64,000 bases of DNA from DMER64 sp964600385 (GTDB taxonomy: Bacteria > Bacteroidota > Bacteroidia > Bacteroidales > UBA932), in NCBI GenBank assembly GCA_964600385.1, contig CAZRJC010000011.1, positions 8,894-72,893 of the forward strand, given 5' to 3'. The notes beneath the pieces were generated by a model. It was not told the DNA's origin and made no database searches. It worked only from the letters and a program-made list of their open reading frames with translations. Shown here piece by piece: positions 7,476 to 13,131 of this stretch. How positions within the stretch are numbered: position 1 is the first letter of the stretch; each line of letters starts with the position of its first letter. The translations under genes were made by a program, and so were the position numbers.

Positions 7476-7514
7476 TTTCGTCTAAAAACGAAACGAAGAT
7501 ATAAAATGTTTCGT
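7476..7514 (-). promoter_or_regulatory. ArsR operator cluster upstream of arsR
   Basis: TTTCGTCTAAAAACGAAA at 7476-7493 is a perfect 6-bp inverted repeat around a 6-nt centre. A further GTTTCGT at 7508-7514 pairs as an inverted repeat with ACGAAAC at 7488-7494, giving three alternating half-sites. On the minus strand TATCTTCG (7495-7502) resembles the Bacteroidota -7 box, so a repressor bound here would cover the promoter and start site. Confidence 0.6.
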
Positions 7515-7686
7515 TATTGATATTAAATTTTATTAAAAATTTAGGAATGGTAATATAAAAACTCTAAAATTATTCTCCCAAAGTAAGAATTTCGTTGCAT
7601 TGTAGTGAATAATTATTTAGTACCTGATTATTGCTGAACTGAGAAATTTAAAACGATAAGTAAAATGCGGACTGAAAAATATTTTT

Positions 7687-7694
7687 TATCTTTG
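7687..7694 (+). promoter_or_regulatory. -7 promoter box of the fluoride operon (TAnnTTTG)
   Basis: TATCTTTG matches the Bacteroidota primary sigma -7 consensus exactly and ends 7 nt before the first helix of the fluoride aptamer. Transcription would therefore begin at about the aptamer's first base. No good -33 TTG box was seen. Confidence 0.6.
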
Positions 7695-7700
7695 TAGTAC

Positions 7701-7750
7701 AGGTGATGGAGTTCACCATAAACCGCAATTAAAATGCTGATAACTCCTAC
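7701..7750 (+). ncRNA. fluoride riboswitch (crcB motif) aptamer
   Basis: All hallmarks of the crcB-motif aptamer are present: GGTGATGGAGTTCACC with helix GGTGA/TCACC (7702-7706 with 7713-7717); the conserved ATAAACCGC linker; a short GCA/TGC hairpin (7725-7727 with 7735-7737); and CTGATAACTCCTAC. GGAGT at 7708-7712 is complementary to ACTCC at 7743-7747, forming the pseudoknot that encloses fluoride. It sits just upstream of a proton antiporter and an enolase, both gene types known under fluoride riboswitches. Fluoride binding should stabilise the pseudoknot and prevent the downstream terminator. Confidence 0.93.
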
Positions 7751-7779
7751 TAATTTTTAAAATTAATAGGAGGTTTTTT
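7744..7779 (+). terminator. expression-platform terminator of the fluoride riboswitch
   Basis: CTCCTA (7744-7749) pairs with TAGGAG (7767-7772), extended by TAATTTT/AAAATTA (7751-7757 with 7759-7765), and is followed by six T residues (7774-7779) ending at the start codon. Its left arm reuses the ACTCC strand of the aptamer pseudoknot, so ligand-bound aptamer and terminator exclude each other. AGGAGG (7768-7773), a strong Shine-Dalgarno match 6 nt before the ATG, lies inside the right arm and could also be hidden by the hairpin. Confidence 0.88.
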
Positions 7780-8985
7780 ATGTTCAGTATTTATCTTATA
7801 GCAGCTTTCTGGTTTTTAGCTGCACTTCTGTCAACCATCATTGCAAACCGGTTAAAAATTTCAATGGCTTTGATGGAAATCATTATAGGGGCTTTTATTG
7901 GATTTGCAGCATTTAAATTGAATTTAACGGATAAGCTCTCATTGGATGCTGATTGGCTGAAATTCTGTGCAGGTATAGCGGCTATTATGCTTACATTTCT
8001 TGCAGGTGCTGAATTAAATCCAGATGCAATGAAGCCTAAAATCAAAGAAATTACATTAGTTGGTTTAGTCGGCTTTTTTGCACCTTTTATCGGCGCTACT
8101 CTTATTTCATACTATGTTTTAGGCTGGGAAATAAAAGCCAGCTTATTGACAGGTATTGCCCTTTCCACTACTTCAATGGCCGTGGTATATGCTGTTATGC
8201 TTGAATATGGTTTTAATACAACATCATTTGGTAAAAGCATATTAGGAGCATGTTTTGTCAATGACTTAGGAACCGTAATAGGACTGGGCTTAATATTCGC
8301 TCCCTTTACATTTAAATCAATGATATTTATTGCTGTAACAATTCTTTTAATTTTTGTTTTACCCTCAATCACGAATTATCTTATAAAGCATTTTGCTTAC
8401 AAAACCGCAGCCATAAGGACAAAGTGGATACTTTTTATTTTATTATCGATGGGAGTTCTGGCAATATGGTCGGGCAGTGAACCGGTATTGCCTGCATATA
8501 TCATAGGAATGATTCTGGCTAAAACAATTGAGAAAGATAATTTTTTTGTCAGACGACTTCGTACCATGACCATTGGTTTTTTAACTCCTTTATATTTCCT
8601 GCGTGCGGGTGCTCTAATGTCTTTACCTGCTATCGTTGCTGCACCTTTGATATTCATTTTACTATTTGCCGGAAAAATAGCCTTTAAAATTTTCGGATTG
8701 TATCCGGTAATAACTAATTTTAAGAAGAATAAGAAAGAAAAGTGGTATTATACACTATTAATGTCAACCGGATTGACATTTGGTACTATTTCGGCGTTGT
8801 ACGGTCTTTCAAATAATATTATTTCAAGGGAACAATATTCTTATATTGTAGGAGTGGTGATAGCAAGTGCTGTTATTCCAACACTAATAGCCAACAAATT
8901 TTTCTTACCGGCTCACTTGCTTCAAGAACCTGTTTTAGATGACCAAATACCAGATTTTGAAAAGAATAATAATAAATCAAAGTAA
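7780..8985 (+). CDS. CPA-type cation:proton antiporter under fluoride control
   Basis: A 401-residue inner-membrane protein with about 12-13 helices of the KefB/NapA-like antiporter fold. FLAGAELNPDAM and the VNDLGTVIG motif (about residue 165) correspond to the ion-binding centre. The Asn-Asp pair replaces the Asp-Asp typical of electrogenic members, which argues for electroneutral exchange. The C-terminal regulatory TrkA domains of KefB are absent. Its ATG follows directly on the riboswitch terminator, and enolase follows 31 nt later. Antiporters of this kind recur under fluoride riboswitches; the protein may offset acidification by HF entry, and direct fluoride transport is unproven. Confidence 0.85.
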   Translation: MFSIYLIAAFWFLAALLSTIIANRLKISMALMEIIIGAFIGFAAFKLNLTDKLSLDADWLKFCAGIAAIMLTFLAGAELNPDAMKPKIKEITLVGLVGFFAPFIGATLISYYVLGWEIKASLLTGIALSTTSMAVVYAVMLEYGFNTTSFGKSILGACFVNDLGTVIGLGLIFAPFTFKSMIFIAVTILLIFVLPSITNYLIKHFAYKTAAIRTKWILFILLSMGVLAIWSGSEPVLPAYIIGMILAKTIEKDNFFVRRLRTMTIGFLTPLYFLRAGALMSLPAIVAAPLIFILLFAGKIAFKIFGLYPVITNFKKNKKEKWYYTLLMSTGLTFGTISALYGLSNNIISREQYSYIVGVVIASAVIPTLIANKFFLPAHLLQEPVLDDQIPDFEKNNNKSK

Positions 8986-9016
8986 TAGTGTCCTATAAAA
9001 TTTAATAAATAAAATT

Positions 9017-10297
9017 ATGAAAATACTTGAAGTAAATGCCCTTGAAATATTAGATTCGAGAGGTAATCCAACGGTTGAAGTCGAACTTACGTTAGAAGAT
9101 GGTACGTCAACCCGGGCTATGGTTCCAAGCGGAGCTTCCACAGGTGAGCGAGAAGCATGCGAACTGAGGGACGGGGACAAAAAACGTTATGGTGGTAAAG
9201 GCGTATTAAAAGCAGTTGAAAATGTAAATAAAAAAATTGCACCCGAGATTGTTGGAAAATGTTTCGTAAGTCAACGTGAACTCGACTATTTGATGATTGG
9301 CCTTGATGGTACAGAAAATAAATCAAAGCTTGGCGCAAATGCAATTCTTGGTGTATCAATGGCTTATGCCCGTGCGGAAGCTGAAAGCGCAGGAATACCT
9401 TTATATCAATATCTGGGTGGCAGTAATGCACATTTGTTGCCTGTACCCTGCATGAATATTATTAATGGTGGTAAACATGCTGACAATAATGTGGATTTTC
9501 AAGAATTTATGATTGCCCCGCATGGAGCGCCTACTTTTACCGAAGCTATACGCATGGGTATTGAAGTTTTCCATAGTCTGAAATCGGTATTAAAAAGCAA
9601 ATACTACAGTACCGGAGTTGGCGACGAAGGCGGTTTTGCACCTGACCTGAAATCAAATGACGAAGCTGTTGAAGTAATTCTTGAGGCCATTACCAAAGCC
9701 GGCTACAAGCCCGGTAATGAAGTAAGTATTTGCCTTGACCCTGCTGCAAGTGAATTGTGGGAAGATGGTAAGTATAAGTTTTTCAAAAGCACACAGAAAT
9801 TAATATCAAGCGACGAACTTATTAAACTATGGGAAAGCTGGGTAAACCAATATCCAATTGTATTAATTGAGGATGGATTGGCCGAAAACGACTGGACAGG
9901 CTGGAAAAACCTGACTGATACAATCGGTAAAAAGATTGAAATTGTTGGTGATGACCTTTTCTGTACGAATAAAAAAATACTTGCCGAAGGTATTCAAAAA
10001 GGTGTAGCCAATTCAATACTTATTAAACTGAATCAAATAGGAACCGTAACAGAAACGCTCGAAACCATTGAATTAGCTTATAAAAATTCATACAATTGTT
10101 TTGTCTCCCACCGCAGCGGTGAAACCATAGATAGCTTTATCTCAGACCTCACAGTTGCCGTAAATGCAGGACATTTAAAAACAGGAAGCGGTTGCCGTGG
10201 CGAACGGGTAGAAAAATTTAATCAGTTGATGCGAATTGAGCATGCTCTTGGAAAGAGTTCTAAATTCGCAGGGATTAAAGCATTTAAAAACAAATAA
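9017..10297 (+). CDS. eno: enolase (accessory copy in a fluoride-resistance operon)
   Basis: A full-length 426-residue enolase (2-phosphoglycerate to phosphoenolpyruvate). The catalytic and metal residues are in place: SGASTG loop, GGKHADNN, QEFM, VGDEGGFAP, LDPAASE, IEDGL, VGDDLF, LIKLNQIG, SHRSGET and the Lys of HLKTG. The segment after SHRSGET differs from typical enolases: DLTVAVNAGHLKTGSGCRGER where the usual form reads DLAVGT.AGQIKTG..SR(S)(E/D)R. Enolase is a classic target of fluoride plus phosphate, and enolase genes are known riboswitch partners, so this copy may replace or boost the inhibited housekeeping enzyme. Reduced fluoride sensitivity is inference. Confidence 0.92.
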   Translation: MKILEVNALEILDSRGNPTVEVELTLEDGTSTRAMVPSGASTGEREACELRDGDKKRYGGKGVLKAVENVNKKIAPEIVGKCFVSQRELDYLMIGLDGTENKSKLGANAILGVSMAYARAEAESAGIPLYQYLGGSNAHLLPVPCMNIINGGKHADNNVDFQEFMIAPHGAPTFTEAIRMGIEVFHSLKSVLKSKYYSTGVGDEGGFAPDLKSNDEAVEVILEAITKAGYKPGNEVSICLDPAASELWEDGKYKFFKSTQKLISSDELIKLWESWVNQYPIVLIEDGLAENDWTGWKNLTDTIGKKIEIVGDDLFCTNKKILAEGIQKGVANSILIKLNQIGTVTETLETIELAYKNSYNCFVSHRSGETIDSFISDLTVAVNAGHLKTGSGCRGERVEKFNQLMRIEHALGKSSKFAGIKAFKNK

Positions 10298-10301
10298 ATA
10301 T

Positions 10302-10323
10302 ATAGGGGAGTAAAATCCCCTAT
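10302..10323 (+). terminator. hairpin between enolase and the PIWI gene
   Basis: ATAGGGGA (10302-10309) and TCCCCTAT (10316-10323) form a perfect 8-bp stem with a 6-nt loop, 4 nt after the enolase stop. The following T-tract is interrupted (GCTTTTAGC), so termination may be partial. The palindrome can serve the convergent PIWI gene as well. Confidence 0.6.
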
Positions 10324-10356
10324 GCTTTTAGCTATTTTAGAATTATCAATAAGTCA

Positions 10357-11454
10357 TTACAAAAACCACAAATTATCTTTCCCGAAGGGTGGTATTTCGT
10401 GTCCCTCGAAGTGAGGGAACATTTCGGCCACTAATTCGGGGTATTTTATTGTTACCGGTAAATTCTGTTGGCGTACAGACTTCCAATACATACGGCTGAA
10501 TTGATATACCTGGTTTAATAGTTCTTTTATGACTTTATAATCCTTTTCAAGCTCTCTTTTATTGCAGGTAATCTTAACCTTAATGGGGAAGGGGAAACCG
10601 TCTTTTACATTGAAATTACTGTTTTTATAGCGTGTATTGTTGAACAGGAGAAACTGATTATATCCTATGTTTATAAATGTTCCGCTATGTGGCATCAGGT
10701 TATCAAAGTTATTGTCGAAAGCAACAATATCGTGCGATTCGGTTTTATTGATTGATACTATGTAAACAGGTACGTTTATTCCGAGGTTTTTCAAACCGTT
10801 TTCAATAGGTTCAAGCTCTTTCTGGCTAATGTTTTTGTAAAAATGAATGATTAACCGTTGTAAGTTCCGGTTTACTGATGCGTATTCCTTAACAGACCTG
10901 ATTATTGAACCAGCAAGTTCATCAATTTGGTTATTCATAAAACATTCGAAACGGTTGAATTTACCATTGTTGTTAAAGCTGAAGGCGCTGCCAATGTATT
11001 GAATGTTTTCATCAATATTCCGGAAAGCGCCAACGCCCACGACTAACTCGTTGCGTAAAGGAACATCCAGACGCCACGGAACACCGTCTAACTTAGCCAA
11101 TACAGCTATTGAAATGTTATTAAGGCTGAATATATAGTTTACATTGTTCTTTATCTTTTGTGCATCGATTGCCTGGGATGTGATTTTATGTTTTAATAGT
11201 AATTCTTTAATCTTGTAATAAATGGCCTTTTCTGCTTTGGTAGCATGGTCTTTAGGAATCGGGCTTATGTAATACTTGGTCTTATTATTAAATGGCCGGA
11301 TAAATTCAATTTCATACAACATTGGATATGCCGGATTAACAGATTTTACACTGCTTAACATGGGAGTGAACTTTGCATCGGGTTTGTTTGAATCAAGCCA
11401 TGGCCGCAAATCGCCGTGAATTATATTTTCAAAAACTTCGGGTACGTTGTTCAT
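10357..11454 (-). CDS. short MID-PIWI (Argonaute-like) protein, catalytically degenerate, in the integrase operon
   Basis: A 365-residue protein that I read as the MID-PIWI half of a prokaryotic Argonaute. Landmarks: a MID-like segment with Gln94 and Lys100; the MID/PIWI junction LAKLDGVPWRLD (119-130); VVGVGAFR (138-145); RLIIHFYKN (200-208); PHSGTF (255-260); FPFPIKVKI (287-295); VYQFSRMYW (316-324); NLPVTIKYPELVAEMF (331-346); and a hydrophobic C-terminus WFL, as in Argonautes that use the terminal carboxylate near the guide 5' end. The first catalytic Asp position is Gly142 and the second is about Tyr206, so slicing is unlikely. It overlaps the integrase stop by 4 nt (ATGA). No APAZ, Sir2, TIR or nuclease gene is adjacent. 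It may bind guides to direct recombination or defend the island; both are inference. Confidence 0.75.
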   Translation of the reverse strand: MNNVPEVFENIIHGDLRPWLDSNKPDAKFTPMLSSVKSVNPAYPMLYEIEFIRPFNNKTKYYISPIPKDHATKAEKAIYYKIKELLLKHKITSQAIDAQKIKNNVNYIFSLNNISIAVLAKLDGVPWRLDVPLRNELVVGVGAFRNIDENIQYIGSAFSFNNNGKFNRFECFMNNQIDELAGSIIRSVKEYASVNRNLQRLIIHFYKNISQKELEPIENGLKNLGINVPVYIVSINKTESHDIVAFDNNFDNLMPHSGTFINIGYNQFLLFNNTRYKNSNFNVKDGFPFPIKVKITCNKRELEKDYKVIKELLNQVYQFSRMYWKSVRQQNLPVTIKYPELVAEMFPHFEGHEIPPFGKDNLWFL

Positions 11455-12545
11455 AGTTTAAGTTTAATTCGGTTTGCAGCTTCTTTTTTCTTTAAATCAA
11501 TAACTTTTGCATATACTTCTGTTGTCTTTAGTTCTTTATGCCCCAACATTTTAGATACCGTATAAATATCAGTTCCCAAAGTTAATTGAAGGGTTGCAAA
11601 AGTGTGCCGGGCGCAATGAAAAGTTATATGTCTGTCAACTCCAGCCCTTAACATCCATTCTTTTATTAAATGATTGTTGTAATCGCTATAAACAAGGCCT
11701 AAAAATACCTTTTCTTCATTGCTTTTTCGTTCACCAATAAGAGCTTCAACATCATCGGGAATAGGCAAGGTTTCCTGACCTTTAGTTTTCTTTTGTTTGA
11801 AGCGTAAGAAATAGCCGGTTTCATTGGAGTGCTGCACTTCCTCCCAGGTGAGTTTTTCAATATCAGAAAATCGCAATCCGGTTAAGGCGCTAAATAAAAA
11901 AGCACGTTTTAAGGTTTGGTTTTCGCACATTGCTTTTGCTGCAGCTTGTAATTCTTCGTAAGTTAAAAATTCTCTTTTTGTTTCAGCTTCTTTAATACTT
12001 TCGACATCTTCTGTAGGATTGCGCATTATGATACCATCTTTAACGGCTTGTTTCAAGGCCGCACGAACCTTGTTAAAATACGAAACGCAGGAATTTTGTG
12101 ATAATGCCCTTTGTCCGCTGGTTCTTGCTTCATGCACCAGGTACTCTTTGAAATCTTCCAGCCATTTTTTATCTATCTCGGAAAATTTTACATTGGCACG
12201 GGGAAAATTGCGCAAATGCTTTAATGCGCTTAGCCAGTTTCCGTAATTGCCGTCGCTTTCTTGTCGTTTATCGGCTAAAATCTCAAAATAGGTAATGAAA
12301 TTAGAGTTCATTTTTTCAAGGTCGGCAAAACCATAGGTGCCGTTCTGAATCTCAATTTGACGTTTAGCCCTTATACTTTCGGCTAATTTGAGCGTTTTAT
12401 TGTTCAACTCCCTTTCTTCGGGTGTTCGGGGCTTTGGTTTTAGGTACATGCCCAAATATTCAAGTTTGCGTTTACCTTTTTGGTAATAATCAAGATAAAG
12501 ACTGGTTTTACCGTTTTTGTCCCTTTGGCGTAATGCTACTTTCAT
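11451..12545 (-). CDS. tyrosine recombinase / integrase of the island
   Basis: A 364-residue phage-type integrase. It has an N-terminal AP2-like/arm-binding region (1-60), a SAM-like core-binding domain (about 80-180) and a C-terminal catalytic domain with Arg in TGLRFSDIEKL, a beta-strand Lys in KQKKTKG, HCARHTFA, MLGHKEL and the nucleophilic Tyr in TTEVYAKV. All catalytic residues are present, so it should be active. It is the middle gene of three joined by 4-nt overlaps: zinc-ribbon/HTH protein, integrase, MID-PIWI protein. Its position about 560 nt from the 3' end of mnmE suggests that it inserted the island there. Confidence 0.92.
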   Translation of the reverse strand: MKVALRQRDKNGKTSLYLDYYQKGKRKLEYLGMYLKPKPRTPEERELNNKTLKLAESIRAKRQIEIQNGTYGFADLEKMNSNFITYFEILADKRQESDGNYGNWLSALKHLRNFPRANVKFSEIDKKWLEDFKEYLVHEARTSGQRALSQNSCVSYFNKVRAALKQAVKDGIIMRNPTEDVESIKEAETKREFLTYEELQAAAKAMCENQTLKRAFLFSALTGLRFSDIEKLTWEEVQHSNETGYFLRFKQKKTKGQETLPIPDDVEALIGERKSNEEKVFLGLVYSDYNNHLIKEWMLRAGVDRHITFHCARHTFATLQLTLGTDIYTVSKMLGHKELKTTEVYAKVIDLKKKEAANRIKLKL

Positions 12546-12892
12546 ATTGAAAAGAGTTTATCGATTTCACTTCGTTTTATAATGGTCCTACTACCAATTT
12601 TAGCGGCAGTAAGTTTGTTATCAGCAATAAGCCTGTAAATAGTCCATCGGCTGGCACCAATTAACTGGCAGGTATCTTCCACGCTTAAAAATTCTTTTTG
12701 CTTTACAATAGGGTTGAATGGGGTTTGTTGCTTTTCCCTGTCGATGGCATTTAAGATTTTGCCATCACGCTTGCGCTTTTTATAACTTCTTTTAGCGCAC
12801 ATATCAGAGCAAAATTGAGTAACAGTAGTCTTGGCAGTGAAGGCTTTACCGCAAAACTGACAGGTTTTATCTATTCGAATGTTACTACTCAT
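12542..12892 (-). CDS. zinc-ribbon plus MerR/excisionase-type HTH protein
   Basis: A 116-residue DNA-binding protein. Residues 11-32 form a Cys4 zinc ribbon (C-x2-C-x13-C-x3-C), followed by a basic stretch KKRKRDGK. Residues about 66-114 are an excisionase/MerR-like helix-turn-helix (FLSVEDTCQLIGASRWTIYRLI...IKRSEIDKLF). It probably acts as recombination directionality factor or operon regulator for the integrase whose start it overlaps by 4 nt. The zinc ribbon is an extra not found in simple excisionases. Palindromes directly upstream are likely binding sites. Confidence 0.85.
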   Translation of the reverse strand: MSSNIRIDKTCQFCGKAFTAKTTVTQFCSDMCAKRSYKKRKRDGKILNAIDREKQQTPFNPIVKQKEFLSVEDTCQLIGASRWTIYRLIADNKLTAAKIGSRTIIKRSEIDKLFSI

Positions 12893-13104
12893 ATTTGTTG
12901 CTCTGTGTAGCTACATGTAGCTGAGTGTTGCTGTATGTAGCATAATTTCACCCTTTGTGTTGCCCGGCAACAAATATTGTTTTTAGGGCAACATATAGGC
13001 AACAAATATAAACAAAAAAAGTGATTTTAGGCAACAGAAATGAGAAAATAAAGTATTGTAAATCTTAACAAGAACAGACACTTAGATAAAAAGAAGAGTT
13101 AACT
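12893..13104. other. right-end region of the island with palindromes and GGCAACA repeats
   Basis: This 212-nt non-coding stretch lies between the integrase operon and mnmE. It holds a perfect 14-bp palindrome AGCTACATGTAGCT (12909-12922); the odd palindrome GTTGCCCGGCAAC (12959-12971); and four direct GGCAACA copies (12966, 12987, 12998 and 13030), two extended to GGCAACAAATAT. These look like arm-type integrase sites or operators of the HTH protein. The operon's promoter must lie here, but I cannot place it. Confidence 0.6.
12909..12922. promoter_or_regulatory. 14-bp perfect palindrome upstream of the HTH/integrase operon
   Basis: AGCTACATGTAGCT is its own reverse complement and ends 17 nt before the ATG of the HTH gene. 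An overlapping TGTAGCTACA palindrome (12906-12915) and another TGTAGC (12936-12941) lie beside it. It is probably an operator or directionality-factor site. Confidence 0.5.
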
Positions 13105-13131
13105 TTACTTTCCTATACAGAAATGTGAAAA
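13034..13131. repeat. imperfect direct repeat at the island/mnmE junction, candidate attachment site
   Basis: ACAGAAATGAGAAAA (13034-13048) recurs as ACAGAAATGTGAAAA (13117-13131), 14 of 15 identical and 83 nt apart. The second copy is inside the 3' end of mnmE, the first just outside it. The 3' end of mnmE (trmE/thdF) is a known insertion site for genomic islands such as SGI1. A partner copy at the far end of the island would lie left of this window, so the att assignment is provisional. Confidence 0.4.

Larger units (their letters stand above)
7467..7779. other. 313-nt divergent control region between arsR and the fluoride operon
   Basis: This gap holds the control elements of both operons. 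Next to arsR are three TTTCGT half-sites (7476-7514) with a TAtcTTcG-like promoter on the minus strand. On the plus-strand side are a TAtcTTTG promoter at 7687-7694, a fluoride riboswitch and its terminator (7702-7779). The middle (about 7520-7680) is AT-rich and shows no further element that I recognise. Confidence 0.7.

Noticed and set aside
7520..7680. tRNA or small RNA gene in the arsR/riboswitch gap
   Set aside because: No cloverleaf, terminator or conserved motif seen; the stretch is plain AT-rich sequence.
10357..11454. MID-PIWI gene as a truncated remnant of a long Argonaute
   Set aside because: Its start overlaps the integrase stop by a clean ATGA, there is no N/PAZ-coding remnant upstream, and the reading frame is intact, so it looks like a genuine short gene.
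12959..13036. CRISPR array from the repeated GGCAACA units
   Set aside because: Repeats are only 7-12 bp, spacing is irregular (11 to 32 nt), and no cas gene is nearby.
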